Of a DNA stretch of 64,000 bases, positions 29,992-38,852 are shown one piece after another. The stretch comes from Spirochaeta lutea (GTDB taxonomy: Bacteria; Spirochaetota; Spirochaetia; DSM-27196; Salinispiraceae). The notes beneath the pieces are model-generated. The model was not told the DNA's origin, ran no database searches, and worked only from the letters and a program-made list of their open reading frames with translations. Within the stretch, counting starts at the first letter, position 1, and every line of letters begins with the position of its first letter. The stretch covers positions 271,359 to 335,358 of the forward strand of contig NZ_JNUP01000065.1 in assembly GCF_000758165.1 (NCBI RefSeq), read 5' to 3'. The translations under genes and the position numbers were made by a program.

Positions 29992-31434
29992 TCAGGGGTT
30001 CGGGTGTTCCTGATTTCCCTGATGAATGAGCTGCTCCAGGGTCAGTCCGATCCGGCACAGCTGTTCATCCTGGCCGGGGCGTACCAACAGGCTTACCCCG
30101 ATGGGGAGGTGTTCCGGGGTCCGTCGGCGGTCCAGGGGCAGGGTGGCGCTGGGCCAGCCGCTTATGGCGGCGAGGCTGGAGGTTCCCCCGGAGTATCCCT
30201 GGGGTTTGCCGGGACGGCGTATCCATGCGGGTCCGTTGCTGGGCATGAGCAGCAGATCCAGATTGTTGGATTCGAAGAGGGGAACCAAGCAGTCCTGGAG
30301 CATGATGTGGTTCAACCGGTCCCGGCTCTGACGGTAGGCGTGGCTTCTTTTGCCCGGCGTCCCGAGGGCCTGTTCAAACAAATCCTGGCCGAAGTAGGGC
30401 ATGACCTGTTCTCGGTGGATCTCGTTGTAGCCGATGAGTCCTTCCAGGGATTGAATGGGGCTGGTGCTGCGCCGGGTGGTGAGGTACTCGGTAATCTCGT
30501 CCCGGAACTCATGGAGCAGAATCGCCATTTCTAGTTCACCTGCCTCCCGGAGGGAGATTCTATCCTCGGGATCGCAGAGCTCATCGGGGACCCGTACAGC
30601 CCCTGCCTGGACCAGACTGACTGCAAGTTCCTCCAGGAGCAGAAGAATCGGTGCATAGGGTTTCTGAAGGAACACCTCGCCCCCCGTCCATACACCGAAG
30701 CGTAGACCGGCGGGATTGGCTGCCTGAGGGGTTATGAGTCGTTCAACAATAGCCTGTGCGGCGGGGTCCGGGGGAAGCAGGGCTGCCAGCAGCCGGGCAG
30801 CGCCGCCCATGGTTGCCGCCATGGGTCCCGGGGTGTCTTGGCTTGAGGCAATGGGGATGATCCCGGTGCAGTCCAATAGTCCCTTACTCGGCTTTATGCC
30901 GACGATACCGGCGTGGGCTGCGGGACTGATGATGGAGCCGTCGGTCTCGGTGCCCAAGGCATACTCGGCATATCCCCTGGCGATGGCTACCGCGCTGCCG
31001 GAGCTTGAGCCGCTGGGCGACCGGGCGGGATCAAAGGCATTGAGGGTTTGACGTCCCTTACTGCTCCATCCGCTTAATGATCGGCTGGAGCGGAAGTTGG
31101 CCCATTCGCTGAGGTTGGTTTTGCCGAGTACCAGGCCGCCGGAGGCCCGGAGATTTTTGATGATAGGGGCGTCGGAATCCACCCTGACCCCCGAAAGAGC
31201 CAAGGATCCAGCGGTTGTACCTAACCCCTGGGTGTCGATGTTGTCCTTCACCAGCACTGGGGCTCCGGCGAGGATGCTTTCCCTGATGTCCCGAGGGCTG
31301 GTGTTAAAGGGAGACCGGTTCCATTCGGACTCAAGCTCTGCCAGACGGATGACGGCGTTACACCCTGTTTCGTCCTCCTGGAGGATACGCTCCAGCCTGC
31401 TGTCGAATTCCCGGGCAATCGGAAGGGGTACCAT
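29992..31434 (-). CDS. Amidase-signature family amidase
   Basis: 480 residues. The Ser-cisSer-Lys triad is visible: Lys in VLVKDNIDTQG, cis-Ser in SPSGSSSGSAVA and the nucleophile Ser in GTETDGSIISPAA. The family hydrolyses amides and includes GatA, but this is a stand-alone enzyme with no gatB or gatC nearby, so a general amidase is more likely. TACCAT (31441-31446) ends six bases before the ATG. Confidence 0.92.
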   Translation of the reverse strand: MVPLPIAREFDSRLERILQEDETGCNAVIRLAELESEWNRSPFNTSPRDIRESILAGAPVLVKDNIDTQGLGTTAGSLALSGVRVDSDAPIIKNLRASGGLVLGKTNLSEWANFRSSRSLSGWSSKGRQTLNAFDPARSPSGSSSGSAVAIARGYAEYALGTETDGSIISPAAHAGIVGIKPSKGLLDCTGIIPIASSQDTPGPMAATMGGAARLLAALLPPDPAAQAIVERLITPQAANPAGLRFGVWTGGEVFLQKPYAPILLLLEELAVSLVQAGAVRVPDELCDPEDRISLREAGELEMAILLHEFRDEITEYLTTRRSTSPIQSLEGLIGYNEIHREQVMPYFGQDLFEQALGTPGKRSHAYRQSRDRLNHIMLQDCLVPLFESNNLDLLLMPSNGPAWIRRPGKPQGYSGGTSSLAAISGWPSATLPLDRRRTPEHLPIGVSLLVRPGQDEQLCRIGLTLEQLIHQGNQEHPNP

Positions 31435-31518
31435 GGGGCTATGGTATGACGATTTCTTGGGCTCTGTCCATGAAAAGTGGTTGCGGTCTACTCCCTGGGG
31501 TTATACAATTTTATATAA

Positions 31519-33732
31519 ATGGAAAAGATTGAAGTAAGTCCCGGTGTATACCTGGTTACCATACCCAAGGCGGGGCGGTCGGTTCTCTGCGGCTGCCCCC
31601 CGGATGTCACAAAACACCTCATGAAGCGTGGGTTGATCCACCGAAAACCCTGGGATGGAGGCCTCTTTGAGTCCGGCCCGGATGCTATCCTGCTTTCGGA
31701 TCTGCCCCTCCAGGGCGGGGTGTTCACCAACATGGCGGAGTTCCCGATTCTGCAGATGTTCTACCGCCAGGGGATGATTATTCCCGGCCATCCGGGGAAC
31801 ACGGGGCGTAAACCCCTCATCCTGGGTCTGAGCCAGCAGCTTCGTAGTCTGCGGGATTATTTGTTCCGGGGTACCTACGGACTGGGAACCCTGGAGGAGA
31901 TCCAAGCCTGCGGGGTGGACGACCAGTTGGCCCGGGAACTGCTGCGGATTAAGCTGGCCTTTTCCTTTGAAAAGATCCGGAAATACGATGAGTTATTGGA
32001 AATGGTCAGCCTCGACGGCGGCCAGGTGGAGCTTGCTCCCGGGGTAACCGCCCAGCGCCTGGGAATGAACCGCTTCCGGTTTACCGAGGATGATCAGGAG
32101 CTGGAGGTAGATCTGAATCTGCCTGCTGGGCAGACCTATCCGGCCCCGGTAACCCTGGGGTTTCACCGGATTCAACGGCATTATTTCTCGGTTATCCACG
32201 TGGGGGAGGGGGACGGATGGGATCCCCACCGGCCGTGCATGTCCAGCATTGTGATGTTCCAGGGGAAGATTTATCTCATCGATACCGGGCCTAACATTCT
32301 GGATAGTCTCACAGCCCTGGGCATCAGCGTGAATGAAATCCACGGTATCTTTCAGACCCACGCCCATGACGACCATTTCGCCGGGCTCACCAGTCTCGTT
32401 CGCACAGACCACCGTATCGCCTACTTTGCCACCCCCATGGTCCGGTCCACTATCATGAAAAAACTGGCCGCCATCATGGGATTGCCGGAGAAACGGTTCC
32501 AGCGGACCTTTGAGTTCCACGACCTCAAGGAGGGGCAGTGGAATAATATCGACGGCCTGGAGGTTAAACCCATCCTTTCCATCCACCCCGTGGAGACCAC
32601 GGTGCTCAAGTTCCGCAGTATGTGGGAGGGCGGTTACAAGACCTACGCCCACCTGGCGGACATCGCCTCCTGGGATGTCATGAAGAGGATGCTCCTGGAT
32701 CATCCGAAGGCTGACGAATTTTCCCGTCAACTCTATGAGCGGATAGCCGGTCAGCTATTAAAACCTGCGGATATCAAAAAAATCGACATCGGAGGCGGGC
32801 TTATCCACGGAGATGCCCGGGATTTCTCCGGAGATCGATCCAAGAAAATCATCCTCGCCCACATGGACCGGGACCTGACCACCCAGGAAAAGGAAATCGG
32901 TGCAAATGTCAGTTTCGGCCAGGAAGATGTGCTCATTCCGGCCCACAGCGATTACGTCCGGGTTCAGGCCGGGGCCTATCTCCGATCCTACTTCCCCCAG
33001 GCGGCCCGCTACGACCTGCATATGCTGTTGAACTGCCCCCTGGTGAGTTTCAATTCCGGGGTGCTCATCCAGCGCTCGGGTGTCCAGGCAAAAAACGTGT
33101 ATCTGATTGTTAACGGCGTAGCCGAGGTCGTACAGAGTTCCAGGGAACTGGACCATATGCTATCCGCCGGCACCCTAATTGGCGAGTTGGAGGCCCTGGG
33201 GGGCGAGGCTCCTGCCCAGACCTACCGGGCAAGGAGTTATGTGAACGCCCTAGCCATACCAACGGAACTCTACCGGCTCTTCATCCAGCGGAACGCCGAC
33301 CTCCGCAGTGTTACCGCATCCTGTGAGGCCATGCTCTTTCTCCAGACCACCTGGCTCTTCGGCGAAATGGTCTCCAGCCCGGTCATGCACCGGGTGGTTC
33401 AGGCCATGGAAACCCGGCTATACCCCCCAGGAGACCGGATTAAAAACTTCGATGAATCCAGCCTCTTCCTGGTAAAGTCCGGCAGGGGAAGGGTTCTCAT
33501 GGATGACCGGGAGATCGAGGTATTGGGGCCCGGGGACTTTTTCGGGGAAGAAAGCATATTCTTCGGTAAAACCGGCAGCCTCTTCTCCCTGGTTCTGGAT
33601 GAGGATTCTCAGCTCTTCGTCATAAAGGGCTCAGCCCTCCGGGACATCCCGATTATCGAATGGAAGATTGTTGAAACCTACGAGCGGCGGCTCCGTGCCT
33701 TCGGCGAGTCGGTATCCCGGATACATTCCTAA
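31519..33732 (+). CDS. Metallo-beta-lactamase-fold hydrolase with two cyclic-nucleotide-binding domains
   Basis: 737 residues. Residues 1-190 match nothing I know. A metallo-beta-lactamase fold follows, with metal ligands in THAHDDH (H281, H283, D285, H286), a later His in LSIHPVET and GGGLIHGDARDF. Two cyclic-nucleotide-binding-like domains come last (about 505-590 and 640-715, the second with GPGDFFGEESIFF). Possibly a phosphodiesterase or hydrolase under nucleotide control; the reaction is unknown. The start lies in an A+T-rich stretch (TATACAATTTTATATAA) with no Shine-Dalgarno. Confidence 0.8.
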   Translation: MEKIEVSPGVYLVTIPKAGRSVLCGCPPDVTKHLMKRGLIHRKPWDGGLFESGPDAILLSDLPLQGGVFTNMAEFPILQMFYRQGMIIPGHPGNTGRKPLILGLSQQLRSLRDYLFRGTYGLGTLEEIQACGVDDQLARELLRIKLAFSFEKIRKYDELLEMVSLDGGQVELAPGVTAQRLGMNRFRFTEDDQELEVDLNLPAGQTYPAPVTLGFHRIQRHYFSVIHVGEGDGWDPHRPCMSSIVMFQGKIYLIDTGPNILDSLTALGISVNEIHGIFQTHAHDDHFAGLTSLVRTDHRIAYFATPMVRSTIMKKLAAIMGLPEKRFQRTFEFHDLKEGQWNNIDGLEVKPILSIHPVETTVLKFRSMWEGGYKTYAHLADIASWDVMKRMLLDHPKADEFSRQLYERIAGQLLKPADIKKIDIGGGLIHGDARDFSGDRSKKIILAHMDRDLTTQEKEIGANVSFGQEDVLIPAHSDYVRVQAGAYLRSYFPQAARYDLHMLLNCPLVSFNSGVLIQRSGVQAKNVYLIVNGVAEVVQSSRELDHMLSAGTLIGELEALGGEAPAQTYRARSYVNALAIPTELYRLFIQRNADLRSVTASCEAMLFLQTTWLFGEMVSSPVMHRVVQAMETRLYPPGDRIKNFDESSLFLVKSGRGRVLMDDREIEVLGPGDFFGEESIFFGKTGSLFSLVLDEDSQLFVIKGSALRDIPIIEWKIVETYERRLRAFGESVSRIHS

Positions 33733-33755
33733 CTACCCAGCGTTTCCGACGGGGT

Positions 33756-34430
33756 TTAGGGTGATTTCAAGGCAAGGTACACCGTCAGGGTCAGGCCCAG
33801 ATAGGCAAGGTTGTAGAAAAAGTCCTCCAGGGGAATGCTTCCCACCCGGATTCCGAGCATTGCCCGGGAATTATAGCGGATGGTGGGCAGGCTGGTGTAG
33901 ATTCCGTTGACCAGGGAGAAGGCCAGAAACGAGAAGAGGAAGAACAGCCAGAAGCTTGATGAGGCAAAGAGCCCGGGAACAAGAATCAAGGAAACCAGGG
34001 CAAACAAGGCTACCGACGACATGGCCAGCAGGGTGTATCCCCGACGACGGAATAGGAAGGCCAGGGCCAAAAAGGGCGGGATTGCCAGGGCCTGGGTCCA
34101 CCAGAGCTCCGGCCGGAGGGTTCCCATGCCGAAATAGGCCTCTACCACCTCAAAAATGAAGAGGGTTGCGTAGGGAACACAGAGAAAAAACAGCCACTCC
34201 CCCGGGGGAAGGTCGAGCAGCCGTCGTGTTCCCACAAATTCATCGTTGAACTGCCAATGTCCTGCCCGGGTTACCAGCATATCCCAGATGATATACAGGG
34301 CGCCGATGATTCCCGTGGCTCCCAAGACCGGGAGCAGGTACTGAATGAAGTTCACCTTCTGATCAAAGCTCAAAGCCAGGGGGCCGGCAATCACTACCAG
34401 GGCGATAAGGGTGTAGCTGTGTTTCTTCAC
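33756..34430 (-). CDS. Lycopene cyclase of the fused CrtYc-CrtYd type
   Basis: 224 residues, six to seven membrane helices in two related halves. Conserved cyclase motifs: WDMLVTRAGHWQFN..VG with PPGEWLFFLCVP in the first half, YNSRAMLGIRVGSIPLEDFFYN in the second. Such enzymes cyclise lycopene to carotenes. GTG start behind AGGAG. No other carotenoid gene is in the window, and the neighbours are unrelated (convergent with the MBL gene, divergent from purK). Consistent with a pigmented spirochaete. Confidence 0.82.
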   Translation of the reverse strand: MKKHSYTLIALVVIAGPLALSFDQKVNFIQYLLPVLGATGIIGALYIIWDMLVTRAGHWQFNDEFVGTRRLLDLPPGEWLFFLCVPYATLFIFEVVEAYFGMGTLRPELWWTQALAIPPFLALAFLFRRRGYTLLAMSSVALFALVSLILVPGLFASSSFWLFFLFSFLAFSLVNGIYTSLPTIRYNSRAMLGIRVGSIPLEDFFYNLAYLGLTLTVYLALKSP

Positions 34431-34586
34431 TGGGACTCCTTTCTCGAATCCGTTCAGCCGAGGGCGTTTCTGACGGTCTGCATGGTGGTATTAAACCGCA
34501 GCTTCCCTGAATATACCCACTAACCCCGGGGGCGGGCAATGAAATCCCCCAAGACCCCGTCTCATGGAGCGGATCTCCGGAGGCCC

Positions 34587-34615
34587 TTGAACCCCGGGAT
34601 ACATTCTACCATAAT
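34587..34615 (+). promoter_or_regulatory. purK promoter giving a probable leaderless mRNA
   Basis: TTGAAC (34587-34592), 17 bases, CATAAT (34610-34615), then six C residues and the ATG at 34622. No Shine-Dalgarno is present. Confidence 0.75.
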
Positions 34616-34621
34616 CCCCCC

Positions 34622-35764
34622 ATGGTAGATCATACATCCCTTCCCGGGCTGCGGCTCGGCATAATCGGAGGCGGGCAGCTGGGCCGGATGATGGCCCAGG
34701 AGGCGCGCCGCATGGGTATTCATACCACCTGCCTGGATCCTCAGGAGCATCCCCCGGCGGAGGGAGTGGCGGATATCTGTATCCGGGGTGACCTGCAGAG
34801 CCCGGAGGCGATCCGGGAACTCGCAGGCCGGGTGGACGTTCTCACCTTTGAAATTGAACATATTCACACCCCGGTGCTCCATGAAATCCGGAGCAGGGGC
34901 ATTCCGGTGTTCCCCCAGCCCGATACCCTGGAAACCATCCAGGATAAACTGGTCCAGAAGCAGTGTTTCCTTCAGGCCGGTCTGCCGGTACCCCGGTTCA
35001 GTGCCTGGGATAGCCCCGGGGAGGGTCTGCCCCGGGGGTTTGGATATCCGGCGGTGCAGAAACTCCGCCGGGGGGGCTACGACGGCCGGGGAGTCCAGGT
35101 GCTCACCGGGCCCCGGGGGGAGATTCTGGAGGGGCCTTCCATGGTGGAAGAGTGCATATCCTTCGAGATGGAGCTCGCCGTACTTCTGGCCCGGGGCCGG
35201 GATGGTGAGATCCGAACCTGGCCGGTCATAGAGATGGTTTTCGATCCCCATACCCAGATCTGTAATTCCGTATGTGCCCCGGCCCGGATCTCCCAGGAGG
35301 TTGCCGAACGGGCTCTGGATGTTGGCACCCGGGCTGTGGAGGCCCTGGAGGGGGTGGGGGTGTTCGCCGTGGAGCTGTTTTTAACTCCCCAGGGGGAGGT
35401 GTTGATAAACGAGGTGGCGCCCCGCCCCCATAATTCCGGTCACTGGACCATTGAAGGAAGCCTTACCAGCCAGTTCGACCAGCACATCCGGGCGGTCTGC
35501 GGACTGCCCCTGGGCAGCACGGACCTGACCAAACCCTCGGTGATGGTGAACCTTCTGGGGGCGGCAGGCGCATCGGGAAGCCCGGTTATCCGGGGATACG
35601 ATCAGGCCCTGGCCCTACCGGGGCTTAATTTCCACTGGTATGAGAAGGACCGGGTCAGTTCCCAGCGAAAAATGGGCCATGTTACCATCCTGGCTGATCG
35701 CCTGGACGAGGCGCTGGAGCTGTCCCGCCGGGCGGAGCAGATTCTGCGGGTTGAAGGAATATAG
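34622..35764 (+). CDS. purK: N5-carboxyaminoimidazole ribonucleotide synthase
   Basis: 380 residues, ATP-grasp enzyme that carboxylates AIR to N5-CAIR in purine synthesis. Motifs: GIIGGGQLGRMMAQEA at the N-terminus, FEIEHI, QKLRRGGYDGRG in the ATP-grasp, EVAPRPHNSGHWTIEG near residue 265. It heads a purK-purE operon; the product is the substrate of PurE. Confidence 0.97.
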   Translation: MVDHTSLPGLRLGIIGGGQLGRMMAQEARRMGIHTTCLDPQEHPPAEGVADICIRGDLQSPEAIRELAGRVDVLTFEIEHIHTPVLHEIRSRGIPVFPQPDTLETIQDKLVQKQCFLQAGLPVPRFSAWDSPGEGLPRGFGYPAVQKLRRGGYDGRGVQVLTGPRGEILEGPSMVEECISFEMELAVLLARGRDGEIRTWPVIEMVFDPHTQICNSVCAPARISQEVAERALDVGTRAVEALEGVGVFAVELFLTPQGEVLINEVAPRPHNSGHWTIEGSLTSQFDQHIRAVCGLPLGSTDLTKPSVMVNLLGAAGASGSPVIRGYDQALALPGLNFHWYEKDRVSSQRKMGHVTILADRLDEALELSRRAEQILRVEGI

Positions 35765-35785
35765 AAGGAATATGGAAGGAATATA
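35753..35785 (+). repeat. Three tandem 11-bp repeats at the purK-purE junction
   Basis: GAAGGAATATA, GAAGGAATATG and GAAGGAATATA in a row, the first containing the purK stop codon. A purE Shine-Dalgarno (GGGAGG) follows. The AAGGA units could act as extra ribosome landing sites. Confidence 0.8.
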
Positions 35786-35800
35786 AGGGAGGATGAGACG

Positions 35801-36310
35801 ATGGTCGGAATAATTATGGGAAGCGATTCTGATTTACCGGTGATGGCAAAGGCGGCTGAGGTGCTTGAAGCCCTGGATGTTCGGTGCAGCACGACCATTG
35901 TATCTGCCCACCGCACACCCCGGAGGATGTTTGAATACGCCCAAAACGCCAGAAAGCAGGGCCTCAAGGTGATCATCGCCGGTGCAGGCGGGGCCGCCCA
36001 TCTGCCGGGTATGGTTGCCGCCCTGACGGATTTGCCGGTCATTGGCGTGCCAGTACGGTCCAGCAATCTCCAGGGATTGGACTCCCTGCTTTCCATTGTT
36101 CAAATGCCCGGAGGCGTTCCTGTGGCAACCATGGCTATTAACGGTGCTAAAAACGCGGGGCTACTGGCTGCCCGGATGATCGCAGCCTGGGATGAAGAGC
36201 TGGCCCGGCGCTTAGCGGGGTTTCAGGAGGCAATGGAGCAGGAGGTGGGGGATAAAATTACCTCGTTGGAATCTCTGGGGTGGCAGGAGTACCTTCGGGG
36301 TATGAAGTAG
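35801..36310 (+). CDS. purE: N5-carboxyaminoimidazole ribonucleotide mutase
   Basis: 169 residues, the normal class I PurE length. GSDSDLPVM and the catalytic loop [13 protein letters not shown], then [11 protein letters not shown]. Converts N5-CAIR to CAIR. 36 bases after purK. Its last 53 bases overlap the 3' end of the convergent thioredoxin gene. Confidence 0.97.
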   Translation: MVGIIMGSDSDLPVMAKAAEVLEALDVRCSTTIVSAHRTPRRMFEYAQNARKQGLKVIIAGAGGAAHLPGMVAALTDLPVIGVPVRSSNLQGLDSLLSIVQMPGGVPVATMAINGAKNAGLLAARMIAAWDEELARRLAGFQEAMEQEVGDKITSLESLGWQEYLRGMK

Positions 36311-36653
36311 CCGGCTGGGGGGATGCTGCCGAGGAAAAGAGGGCGACCAGGCGGTCAATCCGCCGGCGGAGTTCCTCCAGGGAGAAGTACCTGGCTTCCC
36401 GGATATGCTCCCGACCCTGGACGCTGACCAGAACCGCGGGAATGGTGAACACCGAAAGCTGGGCCGCAAGTTCCCGGTCCTGGTGGGCGTTGATCTCCAG
36501 GGCTGTGATATCCGGGAAATCGGCGAGAATCTCCCGGATCTTGGGTTTTACCGATGAACAAACCCCGCAGTTGGTTCCGGTAATATAGGTGAGGACCAGG
36601 GGGTTTTGATCCAGGAGGTCTTGGTATTCTTCCAGGGTGTGGACGGGTTTCAT
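36258..36653 (-). CDS. Thioredoxin-family protein
   Basis: 131 residues with active site [10 protein letters not shown] and the cis-Pro FTIPAVLV, so a thiol-disulfide exchange protein in the cytoplasm. A Pro/Ser-rich C-terminal tail overlaps the purE end. The start at [11 protein letters not shown] is fixed by a promoter that ends seven bases before the ATG. Could accept electrons from the ferredoxin-thioredoxin reductase-like system at 41.4-42.1 kb. Confidence 0.88.
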   Translation of the reverse strand: MKPVHTLEEYQDLLDQNPLVLTYITGTNCGVCSSVKPKIREILADFPDITALEINAHQDRELAAQLSVFTIPAVLVSVQGREHIREARYFSLEELRRRIDRLVALFSSAASPQPATSYPEGTPATPEIPTR

Positions 36654-36660
36654 GGGGATT

Positions 36661-36689
36661 AAAATATAGTAAAATGCATATATAGTCAA
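36661..36689 (-). promoter_or_regulatory. Thioredoxin-gene promoter, leaderless layout
   Basis: Minus strand TTGACT (36684-36689), 17 bases, TATTTT (36661-36666), seven bases (AATCCCC), ATG. There is no Shine-Dalgarno. Confidence 0.78.
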
Positions 36690-36859
36690 TGAGGCGTGAA
36701 TACCCCGGGTGGGGGAGGAAACGGCATTGGAATCACCCTAGGACCGAAAAACCCTGGGAGCCGATTGTAAAACGGGGTTTTGCAAGAACCTTCTATGCTT
36801 GTATTTTTAGCGCCTTCCATGCACTATAGAGATATATTCAGGAATAAGGAATTGAACTC

Positions 36860-37966
36860 ATGCCATTAAATTGCGGTATCGTCGGCCTTCCGAATGTGGG
36901 AAAGTCGACTATTTTTTCTGCCTTAACCTCCGCACCTGCGGAGAGTGCCAACTACCCCTTCTGCACCATCGATCCCAATGTGGGAATCGTGAATGTGCCC
37001 GACCCCCGACTTCAGAGCATCGCCGAGCATATACCCACCGAGAAGATTATTCCCGCGGTGGTGGAATTTGTTGATATCGCCGGTCTGGTGAAGGGAGCCA
37101 GCAAGGGAGAGGGTCTGGGTAATAAGTTTCTCAGCCATATCCGGGAGGTGGGGGTCATCGTCCATGTAGTCCGCTGCTTTGAGAATCCCGATATTGTACA
37201 TGTGGACAACCGGATCGACCCTGCTGGGGATATTGAGACTATCAATATCGAGCTGGCCCTGGCTGATCTTGAGACGGTGGAGAAGCGTCTGGTCCGGATT
37301 GAGAAGGATTCCCGGGCGAGCAAGGAGGCTGCCAAGAAGGCTTCTGCGCTGGCTCCTATTCTTGAGCAGTGTAAGGCCCTGCTTCAGGAGGGCCGTCCTG
37401 CCAGGGCCTTGGAGTTGGATGATGAACAGGAGGAGCTCCTGCGGGATCTACACCTCATTACCCGGAAGAAGATGCTCTATGTATGCAATGTGGACGAGGC
37501 CAGTATCGGCACTGAGAATGAGTACGTGGCAACCGTACGGTCCATCGCCCAGGCTGAAGGGGCCGGGGTGGTGGTTCTTTCCGGTCAGATTGAGAAGGAG
37601 ATCGCAGCTCTGGAGGATCCCGAGGAGCGTCAGGCCTTCCTGGAGGATGCCGGGCTTACCGAAAGCGGTCTGAGCAGCCTTATCCATGAGGGATATCGGC
37701 TTTTGGGTCTGCGCACCTATTTTACTGCCGGACCTAAGGAGGTACGTGCCTGGACCTTCCATGAGGGCGACAAAGCTCCCCAGGCGGCGGGGGTTATTCA
37801 TACTGATTTTGAAAAGGGATTCATCCGGGCTGAGACCTACTCCTTCGATGATCTGGTAGCCTATAAAAGCGAGCAGAAGGTGCGTGAGGCCGGCAAACTC
37901 CGTCAGGAGGGTAAAGAATACCTCGTGAAGGACGGAGATATTATGCATTTCAAATTTAACCTGTAA
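36860..37966 (+). CDS. ychF: Ribosome-binding ATPase YchF/OLA1
   Basis: 368 residues. G1 motif GLPNVGKST, G3 DIAGLVKGASKGEGLGN, and NVDEA where GTPases have NKxD, which gives the family its ATP preference. The C-terminal TGS domain (RAWTFHEGDKAPQAAGVIHTDFEKGFIRAE) is complete. Acts on ribosomes and stress responses. Shine-Dalgarno AAGGAA upstream. The next gene starts 12 bases downstream. Confidence 0.97.
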   Translation: MPLNCGIVGLPNVGKSTIFSALTSAPAESANYPFCTIDPNVGIVNVPDPRLQSIAEHIPTEKIIPAVVEFVDIAGLVKGASKGEGLGNKFLSHIREVGVIVHVVRCFENPDIVHVDNRIDPAGDIETINIELALADLETVEKRLVRIEKDSRASKEAAKKASALAPILEQCKALLQEGRPARALELDDEQEELLRDLHLITRKKMLYVCNVDEASIGTENEYVATVRSIAQAEGAGVVVLSGQIEKEIAALEDPEERQAFLEDAGLTESGLSSLIHEGYRLLGLRTYFTAGPKEVRAWTFHEGDKAPQAAGVIHTDFEKGFIRAETYSFDDLVAYKSEQKVREAGKLRQEGKEYLVKDGDIMHFKFNL

Positions 37967-37978
37967 GGGAGCCTGATT

Positions 37979-38722
37979 GTGCCAACCCCTAGAATTCTCA
38001 TCGTGGAGGATGAGGGTATTATCGCCCGGAACATAGAGCGCCATCTGGAACGCCTGGGATATGGTATTACCGGTATCTGCGGGGATGCGGATTCGGCCCA
38101 GGCTATGTTGTCCCAGGAGCGTCCCGATCTTGTGCTCATGGATGTTCAGTTGGAGGGTGATTTGGACGGGGTCGGGCTTGCCGACATTATCCGCCGAGAC
38201 CTGGATATTCCGGTAATCTACCTAACCGGGTACCTGGATGATGCCACCCTGGAACGGGCTAAAATCACCCAGCCCTTCGGGTACATCGCCAAACCCTTTA
38301 CCCGGCGGGAGCTCCAGGTAACCATTGAAATAGCCTTGTACAAATACCGCATGGAGCGTACCTTGTCGGACCGGGAGCTGCAGATCCAGGAACTCTTGGA
38401 TACCATGCAGCAGGGATTCTGTTTATTGGACGGGGAACACCGCATTATTTCGGCAAATAGGAAGCTGGCAGAGCTCATGGGTCTGGCCTCAGATGCCCTT
38501 CAGGGCCGGGATCTTTTTACCCTGATCCATCCCGAAGACCATGAGACCCTTCGCAGTGCTTTGAGCGGCCAGGATGCCCAAGGCGAGCGGCCCCGGAGAA
38601 TCCGGATTCTCAGCTCGGCCCAGGGGGTTGTTCCCCTGATTCTCATTGCCAAGGTGTTGGGTTCCATCCAGGTGCCCCGGGGCAGCTTCATAAGCCTTAC
38701 CGAGATTCCCCGGGAAGACTAG
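37979..38722 (+). CDS. Response regulator with receiver and PAS domains
   Basis: 247 residues. Receiver domain with EDEG (acidic pocket), phospho-acceptor Asp in VLMDVQLEGDLDG and Lys in PFGYIAKPFTRRE, followed by a PAS domain (about 140-245). No DNA-binding or enzymatic output domain, so it probably works by protein contact. GTG start, 12 bases after ychF. The cognate kinase is not adjacent; orphan kinases of the HisKA_2 type at 26 and 46 kb are possible partners. Confidence 0.9.
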   Translation: MPTPRILIVEDEGIIARNIERHLERLGYGITGICGDADSAQAMLSQERPDLVLMDVQLEGDLDGVGLADIIRRDLDIPVIYLTGYLDDATLERAKITQPFGYIAKPFTRRELQVTIEIALYKYRMERTLSDRELQIQELLDTMQQGFCLLDGEHRIISANRKLAELMGLASDALQGRDLFTLIHPEDHETLRSALSGQDAQGERPRRIRILSSAQGVVPLILIAKVLGSIQVPRGSFISLTEIPRED

Positions 38723-38852
38723 TCCCCACCCATGCCGGGGCCTGTCAGTCGAGATTTTGATTCACTCTGCAAAGCAGGAAAGCCCCCGCCCATGCCCGGT
38801 ACCACGGCAAAACCTAGTTTTGCAAGCCTCCCCCCTATGCTACAATAGGGGC

